From Clostridium_AW sp040797845 (lineage in GTDB: Bacteria > Bacillota > Clostridia > Clostridiales > Clostridiaceae), in assembly GCA_040797845.1 (NCBI GenBank), contig JBFNFA010000002.1, forward strand, positions 434,001 through 498,000: a DNA stretch of 64,000 nucleotides. The letters are read 5' to 3'. A model generated the notes under the pieces. The model made no database searches. It was not told the DNA's origin and saw only the letters and a program-made list of their open reading frames with translations. This document shows, piece after piece, positions 17,744 through 26,347 of this stretch (within the stretch, counting starts at the first letter, position 1; the number at the start of each line of letters is the position of its first letter). The translations under genes and the position numbers were made by a program.

Positions 17744-17793
17744 TCAAAAGTGTACCCCAAATGTTATAACCGTCTAACATTTAGGGTACACTT
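17744..17793 (-). terminator. Rho-independent terminator of rho
   Basis: Long stem of 19 bp with one wobble (17748-17766 with 17775-17793, core GTGTACCC), followed on the minus strand by TTTTGATTAT. It separates rho from the receptor gene. Confidence 0.8.
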
Positions 17794-17811
17794 CATAACC
17801 CGCTCTTTGTT

Positions 17812-19299
17812 TTACTTATTATTGTTTTTGTCTTTAAAATCTAATTTACTTATTATTGATACAAATTCATCATTATCTTTAGTTTTAAACAACATATTTA
17901 TCAGTTGCTCTGTAACATTTTGTGTATTATTGTCATTATATAATACTTTTCTTATATTAAATGCCGCTTCATATTCTTTAGCTGAAAGGAGCAGATCTTC
18001 TTTTCTCGTACCAGATTTATATATATCTATTGCTGGGAATATTCTTCTTTCTTGAAGCTTTCTATCTAAATGAACTTCCATATTTCCAGTACCCTTAAAT
18101 TCTTCAAATATCATATCATCCATTCTGCTACCAGTCTCAACCAAAGCCGTGGCAAGTATTGTTAAACTTCCACCTTCTTCGATGTTTCTTGCTGCACCAA
18201 AGAATTTTTTTGGCATTATTAATGCTCCTGGATCTAATCCTCCAGATAAAGTTCTTCCAGTAGGAGTTATAGTTAAATTATACGCTCTTGAAAGCCTTGT
18301 AATACTATCAAGCAATATCACAACGTGCTGTCCTTGCTCCACCATTCTTTTTGCTCTTTCAAGAACCATATAAGCAACCTTAGTATGATGTTCAGGCTCT
18401 TCATCAAAAGTGGAGTATATAACTTCTCCTTTTATTGATCTTTGCATGTCAGTAACTTCTTCAGGTCTTTCATCAATTAATAATACTATTAATTTTGCTT
18501 CTGGATGGTTTATAGAAATGCTTTGAGCTATCTTCTTAAGTAGAGTTGTTTTTCCGGCTTTAGGCGGAGCAACAATTACCCCTCTCTGCCCTTTTCCTAT
18601 AGGACATACTATATCCATTAATCTAGTTGATAAATCAGAGCTATTCATTTCTAATTTTATTCTCTTATTTGGGAATATAGGAATCAATGTCTCAAATGGT
18701 CTTCTTCTTACCGCTCTTTCAGGTTCTTCCCCATTAACCTTTTCTACGTAAAGTAAAGCTTTAAACTTCTCCCCTTCTTTAGGAGTTCTAACTTTTCCCT
18801 CTACCTCATCTCCTGTTTTTAAATTAAATCTTCTTATTTGAGAAGGAGATACATATATATCATCAGGCCCTGTTAAATAATTCTTACCTCTTAAAAAACC
18901 ATAATTATTGGTTTCAATTATTTCCAATACCCCTTTAGCGGTATCAGATTCATTGATCATTTCAATGAGCCTTTCTTTTTTCTCCTCGCCTTTATCATTA
19001 TCTGCTAATGGCTCAGACTTCTTGCAATCTTCTGAAAATATTTCTTCCTTTGAACTTTCTATACATTTCTTGTCTTTATTATCATCTATGTTATCACTTA
19101 CTTCTATAACTTTATTAGTTTTAGGAGTTATTTTTTCCCTTAATATTACTCCGTCCTTCTCTATGTATATAGGCGAAAGTTTCTTTATTTCCTCTATCAA
19201 TTCTATTTTTTTATATTTTGATAAATTTTTTATACCTAATTCTTTAGCTATATCTTTTAATTCATTTAATGTCATGTTTTCCAAATCGTTGTTTGACAA
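17812..19299 (-). CDS. rho: Transcription termination factor Rho
   Basis: Hexameric RNA helicase that ends transcripts. About 495 aa from a TTG start at 19299, preceded by GGAGGTG at 7 nt; the longer frame from 19398 begins inside a TATAATG promoter-like box and has no ribosome site. Visible parts are the Rho-N domain (LENMTLNELKDIAKELG), an acidic and lysine-rich linker of about 80 aa that Bacillus Rho lacks, the cold-shock RNA-binding domain (NYGFLRGKNYLTGPDDIYVS), Walker A (PPKAGKTTLLKK), Walker B (LIVLLIDERPEEV) and the arginine-rich C-terminal half. Conserved place near rpmE and tdk. Confidence 0.95.
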   Translation of the reverse strand: MSNNDLENMTLNELKDIAKELGIKNLSKYKKIELIEEIKKLSPIYIEKDGVILREKITPKTNKVIEVSDNIDDNKDKKCIESSKEEIFSEDCKKSEPLADNDKGEEKKERLIEMINESDTAKGVLEIIETNNYGFLRGKNYLTGPDDIYVSPSQIRRFNLKTGDEVEGKVRTPKEGEKFKALLYVEKVNGEEPERAVRRRPFETLIPIFPNKRIKLEMNSSDLSTRLMDIVCPIGKGQRGVIVAPPKAGKTTLLKKIAQSISINHPEAKLIVLLIDERPEEVTDMQRSIKGEVIYSTFDEEPEHHTKVAYMVLERAKRMVEQGQHVVILLDSITRLSRAYNLTITPTGRTLSGGLDPGALIMPKKFFGAARNIEEGGSLTILATALVETGSRMDDMIFEEFKGTGNMEVHLDRKLQERRIFPAIDIYKSGTRKEDLLLSAKEYEAAFNIRKVLYNDNNTQNVTEQLINMLFKTKDNDEFVSIISKLDFKDKNNNK

Positions 19300-19396
19300 A
19301 AAATTACACCTCCAATATTTAATTGTAAAAAAATATATATATAAACACATTGGGAAAATATCAAGAGATAAGTTGGAAAGGATATACTGCTTTAAC

Positions 19397-19402
19397 ATTA
19401 TA
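19397..19402 (-). promoter_or_regulatory. Candidate -10 box of rho
   Basis: Minus strand TATAAT about 100 nt before the TTG start, with no clear -35 (TAGATT at 17 nt). It would give a leader of about 90 nt. Confidence 0.35.
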
Positions 19403-19502
19403 CCTTATTTTACAATATTAATCTACATTTATTTAGAAAAGAAATTTTATCTCGTACTAAGTATTTCCTTAAGTATTTCCTATAAAGAAAACCCTTTTAA
19501 AA

Positions 19503-19859
19503 CTAAGAATCACTTGATAAAAATCTATATATATCTCTATGAAAGTTATTGTATTTTAATATTTTATCTTGTATTTTTTTTTCATTTCCTATATATAATA
19601 CAGGCGTACCAAATTTTTCACATCCCCCGATAGATACCCCCTTATTAATTAATTTCCTATATGAAAAATTATATTTATGATTATCTCCACAAATTGGACA
19701 AATTATACTAATATCTAAAATTCCACCATCTGTTTCTGCTTTTTCAACAACATCAAACACATGAACACACTGACTAAACTGAAACAAAGAAGTATTTAAT
19801 ATAACATATTTGCCATTATTACCTTTAAACGCAATACTTACATTAGGTTTCAATATCAT
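19503..19859 (-). CDS. Hypothetical protein with CPxCG motif
   Basis: Not recognised. A 118-residue soluble protein with AAAGAGGTG before its ATG. It has the pair CPICG near residue 55 and a lone Cys in GGCEKFG near residue 79, so a small metal-binding fold is possible, and a basic, aromatic tail (NNFHRDIYRFL). The sequence NGKYVILNTSLFQFSQ suggests a beta-rich start. It lies between pyrG and rho, transcribed with them, about 200 nt ahead of rho. Its function is unknown. Confidence 0.6.
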   Translation of the reverse strand: MILKPNVSIAFKGNNGKYVILNTSLFQFSQCVHVFDVVEKAETDGGILDISIICPICGDNHKYNFSYRKLINKGVSIGGCEKFGTPVLYIGNEKKIQDKILKYNNFHRDIYRFLSSDS

Positions 19860-19950
19860 AATATCACCTCTTTAAAGGTTTTTTCTTTAATATATTAATT
19901 TCTATATTTATTATTAAAATCCTTCAAGATATAAAATTAACTATTCTAAA

Positions 19951-19986
19951 ATAAAACACATGCCCTTGTGAGGGCATGTGTTTTAT
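19951..19986 (-). terminator. Rho-independent terminator at the pyrG stop
   Basis: 16-bp perfect stem (19951-19966 with 19971-19986, core ACACATGCCCT) with 4-nt loop. The upstream arm includes the pyrG stop codon; TTTTATTTTAG follows on the minus strand. Confidence 0.75.
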
Positions 19987-21584
19987 TTTAAAGTAGCTTT
20001 TATAAATTCTCTAAACAAAGGATGAGGTCTATTAGGCCTTGATTTTAGCTCTGGATGAAACTGAACTGCAACTAGCCAAGGATGGTCCTTAACTTCCACT
20101 ATCTCCACAAGCCTTCCATCTGGACTTGTTCCTGATATAATTAATCCTTTCTCTATAAATTCCTTCCTATATTCATTATTAAATTCATATCTATGCCTGT
20201 GTCTTTCATATATGATTTCTTCTCCGTAAGCTTCATATGCCTTGCTTTCCTTAGCTAATTTACAAGGATATAACCCAAGCCTCATCGTTCCGCCTTTCTC
20301 ATCAACATCTCTTTGTTCAGGCATTAAATCTATAACTGGATAATCTGTATTTGCATTAATTTCTGAACTATTTGCATCTTTATATTTTAGAATATTTCTT
20401 GCAAATTCAATCACTGTACATTGCATACCTAAGCATATTCCAAGTAAAGGTATTCCACTCTCTCTTGCCAATCTTATACTTTCTATTTTTCCCTCTGTAC
20501 CTCTATCTCCAAAGCCTCCTGGTATTAATATGCCATCTACATCTTTAAGAATTTCTGCTACATTTTCTTTAGTAACCTCAGAAGAATCTATCCACCTTAT
20601 TTCCACGTTTGCATCATTTGCATAACCACCATGGCTTAATGCTTCTGCCACCGAAATATATGCATCATGTAATTCAACATATTTTCCAACTAAACCTATG
20701 GTAACTTTCTTTGATAAAGACCTTACCTTATTTACCATATGTGACCACTGTGAATTATCTATTTCTTGTCTACAATTTAAATTTAACTTTTTACAAACCA
20801 GTCTATCCAATCCCTCATCATGAAGCATCAATGGAACTTCATATAAGTTTTCTGCATCTAAATTTTGTATTACTGATCCTTGGTCTACATTGCAAAATAA
20901 CGCTATTTTACTTTTTAAATCCTCAGATATGAATCTCTCTGAACGGCAAACTATAATGTCAGGCTGAATACCTATCCCTCTTAATTCCTTTACAGAATGT
21001 TGTGTCGGTTTAGTTTTTAATTCACCTGACTTACCTAAGTAAGGAATTAGAGTAACATGAATAAAACAAACATTTTCTCTTCCAACATCATATTTTATTT
21101 GTCTTATAGCTTCCAAGAAAGGCAGAGATTCTATATCTCCAACAGTACCACCGATTTCTGTTATAACTACATCAACATCTCTTTCTTTGCCAACTCTATA
21201 TACTCTTTCTTTTATTTCATTAGTTATATGAGGAATTACTTGTACTGTTCCTCCTAAGTATTCCCCTTTTCTTTCTTTATTTATGACTGACCAATATATT
21301 TTGCCCGCAGTTATATTGCTATTTTTACTTAAGTTTTCATCAATAAATCTTTCGTAGTGACCTAGATCTAAATCTGTTTCCGCTCCATCATCAGTAACAA
21401 ATACCTCTCCATGCTGGTATGGGCTCATTGTTCCTGGATCTATGTTTATATATGGGTCAAATTTTTGGATAGAAACTTTTAACCCTCTATTTTTTAATAG
21501 CCTTCCCAAAGAAGCTGCTGTTATTCCTTTTCCTAATGAAGATACTACTCCACCAGTAACAAATATATATTTAGAATTACTCAT
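19983..21584 (-). CDS. pyrG: CTP synthase
   Basis: Amidates UTP to CTP with glutamine and ATP. The 533-residue protein has the synthetase domain (KYIFVTGGVVSSLGKGITAA with its P-loop, and YINIDPGTMSPYQHGEVFVT) and the class I glutaminase domain, where Cys of LLGICLGMQC is the nucleophile and VAVQFHPELKSRP gives the His-Glu pair. Full length. The ribosome site is weak (AGGGC) and lies in the stem of a small hairpin, see findings. Bacillus pyrG is controlled by CTP-sensed attenuation, but no attenuator terminator is visible in this leader. Confidence 0.97.
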   Translation of the reverse strand: MSNSKYIFVTGGVVSSLGKGITAASLGRLLKNRGLKVSIQKFDPYINIDPGTMSPYQHGEVFVTDDGAETDLDLGHYERFIDENLSKNSNITAGKIYWSVINKERKGEYLGGTVQVIPHITNEIKERVYRVGKERDVDVVITEIGGTVGDIESLPFLEAIRQIKYDVGRENVCFIHVTLIPYLGKSGELKTKPTQHSVKELRGIGIQPDIIVCRSERFISEDLKSKIALFCNVDQGSVIQNLDAENLYEVPLMLHDEGLDRLVCKKLNLNCRQEIDNSQWSHMVNKVRSLSKKVTIGLVGKYVELHDAYISVAEALSHGGYANDANVEIRWIDSSEVTKENVAEILKDVDGILIPGGFGDRGTEGKIESIRLARESGIPLLGICLGMQCTVIEFARNILKYKDANSSEINANTDYPVIDLMPEQRDVDEKGGTMRLGLYPCKLAKESKAYEAYGEEIIYERHRHRYEFNNEYRKEFIEKGLIISGTSPDGRLVEIVEVKDHPWLVAVQFHPELKSRPNRPHPLFREFIKATLK

Positions 21585-21592
21585 AAAATTAC

Positions 21593-21613
21593 GCCCTATA
21601 AAATCAATAGAGC
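21593..21613 (-). promoter_or_regulatory. Hairpin covering the pyrG ribosome site
   Basis: On the minus strand GCTCTAT pairs with ATAGGGC (7 bp including one G-U, 7-nt loop); the AGGG in the 3' arm is the only ribosome-site candidate for pyrG. Confidence 0.4.
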
Positions 21614-21642
21614 AAACTTCACCCCCAACCTTAAAATTTATG

Positions 21643-21671
21643 TTGACAAATAATAATAACCATATTATAAT
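21643..21671 (+). promoter_or_regulatory. Perfect consensus SigA promoter facing away from pyrG
   Basis: TTGACA (21643-21648), exactly 17 nt, TATAAT (21666-21671) on the plus strand, where no plus-strand gene follows. A small GTAGA..TCTAC hairpin with a T-rich tail lies at 21741-21770, so a transcript of about 85-90 nt, or antisense RNA into the gene at 21774-22070, is possible. Confidence 0.6.
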
Positions 21672-21773
21672 AAAAATTACCCTATCATTATAATGGGGAT
21701 ATTATATTTATAATTACATACAAAATATAATAACATATATGTAGACTTTTTTCTACTATTTTTTGTTCTTATC

Positions 21774-22070
21774 TTATTTTTCTAATATATTTTCCGCTTC
21801 AAAATACATATCTCTTATTCTTTTATTAAACATTAATTTTTCTTCAGCTTTTTCCAAATCATTTTTTACTTTGTTTCCACTTTTAATTTGAAAATCTTTT
21901 TTTAATCTTTCTATATCTACGCAATTATATTTTTTTAATAGTAGAAATAATAAATATTTGCATTCTTCATCCATTAATATTTTAATCAATTCCTCTTTTT
22001 CTATGCCTTTATATCCACATAATAGTTCAATAATCTTATCATAGTGAATTTCACTATTAAAATATTTCAT
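21774..22070 (-). CDS. Small helical hypothetical protein
   Basis: Not recognised. 98 residues, highly charged and predicted helical throughout (runs such as IEKEELIKILMDEE and KNDLEKAEEKLMFNKR), no membrane segment and no signal. GGAG lies 8 nt before the ATG. It follows the DUF1934 terminator and so is probably a separate transcript ahead of pyrG. The orphan plus-strand promoter at 21643 points straight into its 3' end, which could make it a target of antisense transcription. Confidence 0.55.
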   Translation of the reverse strand: MKYFNSEIHYDKIIELLCGYKGIEKEELIKILMDEECKYLLFLLLKKYNCVDIERLKKDFQIKSGNKVKNDLEKAEEKLMFNKRIRDMYFEAENILEK

Positions 22071-22125
22071 GATATCATCTCCACCTCTTTATTAGAAATA
22101 ATATCCAATATATCTAATTTTAAAC

Positions 22126-22160
22126 ATAAAAGCACAATAGCTTTGAACTATTGTGCTTTT
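22126..22160 (-). terminator. Terminator overlapping the end of the DUF1934 gene
   Basis: 13-bp perfect stem AAAAGCACAATAG / CTATTGTGCTTTT (22128-22140, 22148-22160). The last three codons and stop of the gene form one arm. Confidence 0.8.
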
Positions 22161-22570
22161 ATATTTATCTTCAACAATGTATTTTGAGGCTTTTGGCCTG
22201 AGACACTTAAATTGTAATCAATAAGTATATCTCCTCCATCGTCATCTACATCAATATTTAACTGTTTAGTATCAATTTTTAATTCTAAAGGCCCATAGGG
22301 AGTATTATAAAGTACTATGGCATCTTTATTGTTTTCGAAATCCATTCTTGTACTTGTTGTACCCATCCTTATTAGAGAAAATTTATTGTCATTACAATTA
22401 ATTTTAAAAGTTGTTGTAGTTCCCTCCATACCTGCCAGCTCTGTTTCATCATAAACTACGTAATAACAATTTTCCTTTTTATAAAAATTACCCGGAGTAA
22501 CTACCTCAATAATATCTTCCTTCTTTTTTGACTGTATACTCGATACAGAAACAAGTGCATTTTTCTTCAT
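22148..22570 (-). CDS. DUF1934 (YwiB-like) small beta-barrel protein
   Basis: A 140-residue cytoplasmic protein of the DUF1934/YwiB family, a calycin-like beta barrel of unknown role. Typical marks are the central YYVVYDETELAGMEGTTTTF and the KFSLIRMGTTSTRMDF strand pair, ending with alternating strands LLIDYNLSV-like (ILIDYNLSVSG). The ATG at 22570 follows TTAGGAGGTG. It stands between the PP-loop enzyme and pyrG. Assignment rests on the family sequence pattern. Confidence 0.8.
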   Translation of the reverse strand: MKKNALVSVSSIQSKKKEDIIEVVTPGNFYKKENCYYVVYDETELAGMEGTTTTFKINCNDNKFSLIRMGTTSTRMDFENNKDAIVLYNTPYGPLELKIDTKQLNIDVDDDGGDILIDYNLSVSGQKPQNTLLKINIKAQ

Positions 22571-22598
22571 AGGAAGACATCACCTCCTAACTTAAGTT

Positions 22599-23582
22599 CT
22601 ATTGTATAATATATTTATTTATCTCTTCTTCCATTGCAGGTTTTACCCATATACAATTATTTGGTAGACTTTTAAATTTTCCATATTTAACTTTTATGCT
22701 GTCTTCATCTTTACCTTTAGAATATCTACCAGTGATCTTTGCCGCAAGTTCAAAGTCTTCTTCACTAGGTTCTCCAATAATTAAAACCATAGATCCGTTA
22801 TAATCTGCAGCGAAAAATATCCAATCTTCTTCGTCTAAATATTTCTTTATTTCATCTCCTTCTACCTTTGTTCTAGTAGAAATAATCTTTGCATTAGAAG
22901 ATATTCTAAAATGCCTTCCATATCTTAAAAGCTCTAAATCTTTATCTTTAGGTTCTTTAATATGTTCTAATAATTCTTTAAGTCTTCTAGAATAATTTGG
23001 TTCGGTCAATTTGCATCCACCCGCTGGAGAAGGATACTCCTTAATCCCCCATTTCTCTGCTAATTCCATTTGAATTTTTCTTCCTCTTCCAGATATATCA
23101 AGCAACTTTTCTCTATCCACCAGCCCATTTAACTCCATTTCAGTAGGCGGCAAATTCTTAGCACAAAGGGGCCTCAATATTTTATCACTAAATCCAGAAT
23201 GTTTCTTTACAATATCTAAAGCAGATCTATTTTGAGACATAGGCCTTTGATTCAGCACTTCTCCAGTTATTATGAAATCAGCATGTAATTCGTCTAGCAA
23301 CTTGCCCGTATAGTTCATCATCAAGCTATGGCAATCAATACAAGGATTCATATTTTTCCCATAACCAAACTTAGGGTCCTTTACAATTTTAAAGTGCTCC
23401 TTAGCAAAGTCTACAACTTTTAATGGAATGCCTACCTGTTTAGTCATCTTTAAAGCACTATCTTCATTAAAAAAATGAGATTTAAAGCATATTCCAATTA
23501 CCTCTATACCCTGTTCTTTTATTAGTTTGGCTGCTAGAATACTATCTAGCCCTCCTGATATCATAGCTAAAGCTTTTGTCAT
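22599..23582 (-). CDS. PP-loop ATP pyrophosphatase, probable tRNA thiolation enzyme (MnmA/ThiI-like)
   Basis: A 327-residue adenine-nucleotide alpha-hydrolase. The PP-loop is SGGLDS at 9-14. A Cys pair CIDC (81 and 84), with a third Cys190 in SPAGGCKL, resembles the three-Cys site that holds a [4Fe-4S] cluster in several tRNA sulfur transferases. The middle FIITGEVLNQRPMSQNR matches MnmA-type enzymes, but the usual MnmA C-terminal barrels are absent and about 100 residues of different sequence follow. Likely acts in tRNA thiolation; the exact base is unknown. GGTG precedes the ATG; next gene is ddl, 23 nt away. Confidence 0.75.
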   Translation of the reverse strand: MTKALAMISGGLDSILAAKLIKEQGIEVIGICFKSHFFNEDSALKMTKQVGIPLKVVDFAKEHFKIVKDPKFGYGKNMNPCIDCHSLMMNYTGKLLDELHADFIITGEVLNQRPMSQNRSALDIVKKHSGFSDKILRPLCAKNLPPTEMELNGLVDREKLLDISGRGRKIQMELAEKWGIKEYPSPAGGCKLTEPNYSRRLKELLEHIKEPKDKDLELLRYGRHFRISSNAKIISTRTKVEGDEIKKYLDEEDWIFFAADYNGSMVLIIGEPSEEDFELAAKITGRYSKGKDEDSIKVKYGKFKSLPNNCIWVKPAMEEEINKYIIQ

Positions 23583-23605
23583 ATATAATCACCTTTCTAG
23601 TCTTA

Positions 23606-24634
23606 TTATATATCTTTGATTATTGCTAAAGATATTAATTCATCTATAAGTTCTGAATAACTTTTTCCTGATGCCTCCCATAGCTTCGGATACATACTTA
23701 TTTGAGTAAATCCAGGTATAGTATTTACTTCATTAAAATAAATTTCTCCCGTTTCTTTATCCATTAAGAAATCCACTCTAGATAATCCTTCACAATCTAA
23801 AAGTTTATAAATTTTTATTGCTAAATCTTTAATTTCTTCCTCTTCTTTTTTATTTAAATTTGCAGGTATTAGCAACTTAGAATTTTCATTATTGTATTTA
23901 GCTTCATAATCATAGAATTCTTTTGCAGGTATAATCTCTCCTGGAACTGCAGCTTTTGCATCTTCATTGCCAAGTACAGCCACTTCAACTTCTCGTGCGT
24001 TAATTGCTTCTTCTACTAAAATTCTCTTATCATGTTTGAAAGCTTCTTCCAAACCATTTTCTAACTCTTCTCTGTGGTGAGCTTTAGTTATTCCCACTGA
24101 AGAACCACTATTTGCTGGTTTTACAAAAACATCGTATCCTAAGTTTTTTTCTATTTCCTCAATTATAGCTTCTTTATTATCGTAATAACTGTTCTTATTT
24201 ACAACCACATATCTAGCTTGTTTTATTTTGAATTTTTCTAAAACATATTTAGTATATACTTTATCCATGCATAAGGCAGACGATAAAACTCCTGGTCCAA
24301 CAAAAGGCAGTTTTAATAGTTTACATAATCCCTGTACCGTTCCATCTTCACCATACATTCCATGTAATACTGGAAAAACAACGTCTACTTCTCTATTAAA
24401 TAATATATTTTGTCCATTAGCTAATTTATTTTTTTCGTCCTTTTCCCAATCTCCTGTTTTTATATTATTTATATCACCTTTATAACCAAACCACTGTCCA
24501 TCTCTTGTTATTCCTATTGGATAAATCTCATATTTATTGTTATCAATATTATTTAATACAGAAGTTGCTGATACTATTGATACTTCATGTTCAGTAGATT
24601 GTCCACCAAAAAGAATAGCTATTTTTTTCTTCAT
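23606..24634 (-). CDS. ddl: D-alanine--D-alanine ligase
   Basis: ATP-grasp ligase (342 aa) making D-Ala-D-Ala for peptidoglycan precursors. Visible are GGQSTEHEVSIVSA at the N-terminus, HGMYGEDGTVQGL, KPANSGSSVGI in the ATP-grasp lobe, and FNEVNTIPGFT near the C-terminus with the metal ligands. The omega-loop segment DYEAKY keeps the Tyr of D-Ala enzymes rather than the Phe seen in D-lactate ligases, so a normal D-Ala-D-Ala end is expected. AGGAG precedes the ATG by 8 nt. Confidence 0.95.
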   Translation of the reverse strand: MKKKIAILFGGQSTEHEVSIVSATSVLNNIDNNKYEIYPIGITRDGQWFGYKGDINNIKTGDWEKDEKNKLANGQNILFNREVDVVFPVLHGMYGEDGTVQGLCKLLKLPFVGPGVLSSALCMDKVYTKYVLEKFKIKQARYVVVNKNSYYDNKEAIIEEIEKNLGYDVFVKPANSGSSVGITKAHHREELENGLEEAFKHDKRILVEEAINAREVEVAVLGNEDAKAAVPGEIIPAKEFYDYEAKYNNENSKLLIPANLNKKEEEEIKDLAIKIYKLLDCEGLSRVDFLMDKETGEIYFNEVNTIPGFTQISMYPKLWEASGKSYSELIDELISLAIIKDI

Positions 24635-24662
24635 TCTAACCGCTCCTCATCCTAATAATAGA

Positions 24663-24702
24663 TTTAATTGTTGTGTTAATATAAATTAACACAACAATTA
24701 AA
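24663..24702. repeat. Perfect 18-bp inverted repeat between ypeB and ddl
   Basis: TTTAATTGTTGTGTTAAT (24663-24680) and its exact complement (24685-24702) around a 4-nt loop. It lies past the ypeB stop, so it may end that transcript, but neither strand has a T tract after it; it could be a binding site instead. Confidence 0.7.
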
Positions 24703-24751
24703 CAGTTACTATACTATTTTATCATAAAAACAGAATTAATAAATTAATTTA

Positions 24752-26119
24752 TTACATAGTTAATTGTCCATTAGGAGTATTTATTATCTGTATAATTCTC
24801 TGTTCAAATCCAGTATCAGCATTTATGTAAACTATGAAATCTTCGTTATTATAATTTCCTGTAAATTCATAGCATAATACTTCTTTATTTGTTTCAGTAG
24901 GTACTATAGCTAGTCTTGTAGAAGTAACATTAAGTTTTTTACCAACTCTTTTTCTAGCTTCTTCTACACTTATTTTTGGCTTCGGTATATCTCTATTTTC
25001 CATATGAGAAACTAAATATTTTTCTGATTCAATGCCTATTATATTTCCATCATCTAAAGCTACTTTTAATTTTATTTGATCAGGATAAATTATTACATCA
25101 TCTTGTTTGTATACATAACTAATTACGGCTGAATTTCCATAGTTTAACGAGTACATAGGTATCATATCCTTATATCCAATGTTTTTTAAGTAATTTGCTC
25201 CTAGTTGAATAGCCTTATCTCTAGATATTTTTGCCTCTCCAACACTCTTATTATCTAGAAGATAAACAACCTTTCCACCATGCTTACTTATCTCACAAAT
25301 AGCTTTGCTCTTATCTCCTCTTCCTTTGAATACTACCTCATAAGAATATGATGGAATTCTCGTATTGCTTTCTCTGTTACTAAGATTTACTGATTCTACT
25401 CTATTTTCTCCAAGAACTTTTTTCACCACTTCTTTGCCTTGTTCTGCTGATATTTCTTTTTCTTTATTAATTCTTGGTGTTATCTCTACTAAATTATCAG
25501 AGAAAGGTCCATCATATATCAATGCAGGATATTGAGCAACTTGCTTTTGAATACCTTTGAATTTTTCTACCAGCACTTCCGGTCGTTCTTTAGCTAATAC
25601 ACCGCTTGCTTTTTTTCTTATTTCTCCCCATTTAACTTTTCCTTGGTTTATTTCATCTGATACCGCACTTAACCTTGCCTCTAATTCAAAGGATCTATTC
25701 TTCAAATCCTCAATATTTTTATAATCTTTTTCCTCTAAAGCTTTCCCTTCTGATGCTGCTATACCTAGACTATAACAAAAGTCCCCCACTTGAGATAAAA
25801 ACTTATTAGTATTTTCTACTGCGTCTTGCGATATGGGCAGAGAGTTAAGTTTATCGTTAGCCATAGCAGAATGTCTAAATATTTCTTCAAAAACTACTAT
25901 ACTTTGTTCTCTCGAACCAACTATAGGTGCTTTGCTTAAATTTACCCTTATATTTTGAACCGAACTAATTAATTCATGCATATTTTTACTATACTCTGCC
26001 TGTAAGTAATTTCTATAATCTGTTCTTTCTAATGTCATAAGGATAGCAAAGGTTGATGAAAATACTACTATCAATGTAACTGCAATAGTATATATAATTC
26101 TTTTTTTGCTCATCTTCAT
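24752..26119 (-). CDS. ypeB: Spore germination protein YpeB
   Basis: YpeB (455 aa) is a spore membrane protein that stabilises the cortex-lytic enzyme SleB. It has an N-terminal anchor helix at about 8-28, a long helical extracytoplasmic region, and C-terminal PepSY-type repeats, the last with PKISVEEARKRVGKKL and CYEFTGNYNNEDFIVYINADTG. Length is normal. In bacilli sleB lies directly upstream; here the upstream gene is a divergent glycosyltransferase, so sleB must be elsewhere. A SigG-like promoter candidate precedes it, fitting forespore expression. Confidence 0.88.
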   Translation of the reverse strand: MKMSKKRIIYTIAVTLIVVFSSTFAILMTLERTDYRNYLQAEYSKNMHELISSVQNIRVNLSKAPIVGSREQSIVVFEEIFRHSAMANDKLNSLPISQDAVENTNKFLSQVGDFCYSLGIAASEGKALEEKDYKNIEDLKNRSFELEARLSAVSDEINQGKVKWGEIRKKASGVLAKERPEVLVEKFKGIQKQVAQYPALIYDGPFSDNLVEITPRINKEKEISAEQGKEVVKKVLGENRVESVNLSNRESNTRIPSYSYEVVFKGRGDKSKAICEISKHGGKVVYLLDNKSVGEAKISRDKAIQLGANYLKNIGYKDMIPMYSLNYGNSAVISYVYKQDDVIIYPDQIKLKVALDDGNIIGIESEKYLVSHMENRDIPKPKISVEEARKRVGKKLNVTSTRLAIVPTETNKEVLCYEFTGNYNNEDFIVYINADTGFEQRIIQIINTPNGQLTM

Positions 26120-26147
26120 AGCAATCCCTCCAATACTTTTCTCTATT

Positions 26148-26178
26148 TATTATCTGTTATATTTTAACTATTTATTCA
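26148..26178 (-). promoter_or_regulatory. Candidate SigG promoter of ypeB
   Basis: Minus strand TGAATA (26178-26173), 18 nt, GATAATA (26154-26148), close to the SigG pattern GMATR-18-CATAMTA. It lies 29 nt before the ypeB ATG. Confidence 0.35.
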
Positions 26179-26347
26179 TAAATTATTTTAATTTTATAAT
26201 TAAAAATAATAATATGGGAATAATATTTAATGAATTCTTAAGCTTATTCAACTTATATTGTTAAGAAAAATAGTGTAAAATATTTATAAATGAGTTTTCC
26301 TAATAGATATAAATAATTTCATTTTACGAAGGGGGAAACAATACTCT

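Noticed and set aside
19300..19398. 33-codon upstream extension of rho
   Set aside because: The ATG at 19398 is part of a TATAATG promoter-like box and lacks a ribosome site; GGAGGTG marks the TTG at 19299.
19459..19481. Tandem AAGTATTTCCT repeat upstream of rho
   Set aside because: Only two copies, in AT-rich leader DNA; no recognised site matches and chance is likely.
18908..19633. 241-codon plus-strand frame over the rho 5' end
   Set aside because: Antisense to the Rho N-terminal domain and leader, low-complexity Ser/Ile/Phe translation, no ribosome site; rho itself is certain.
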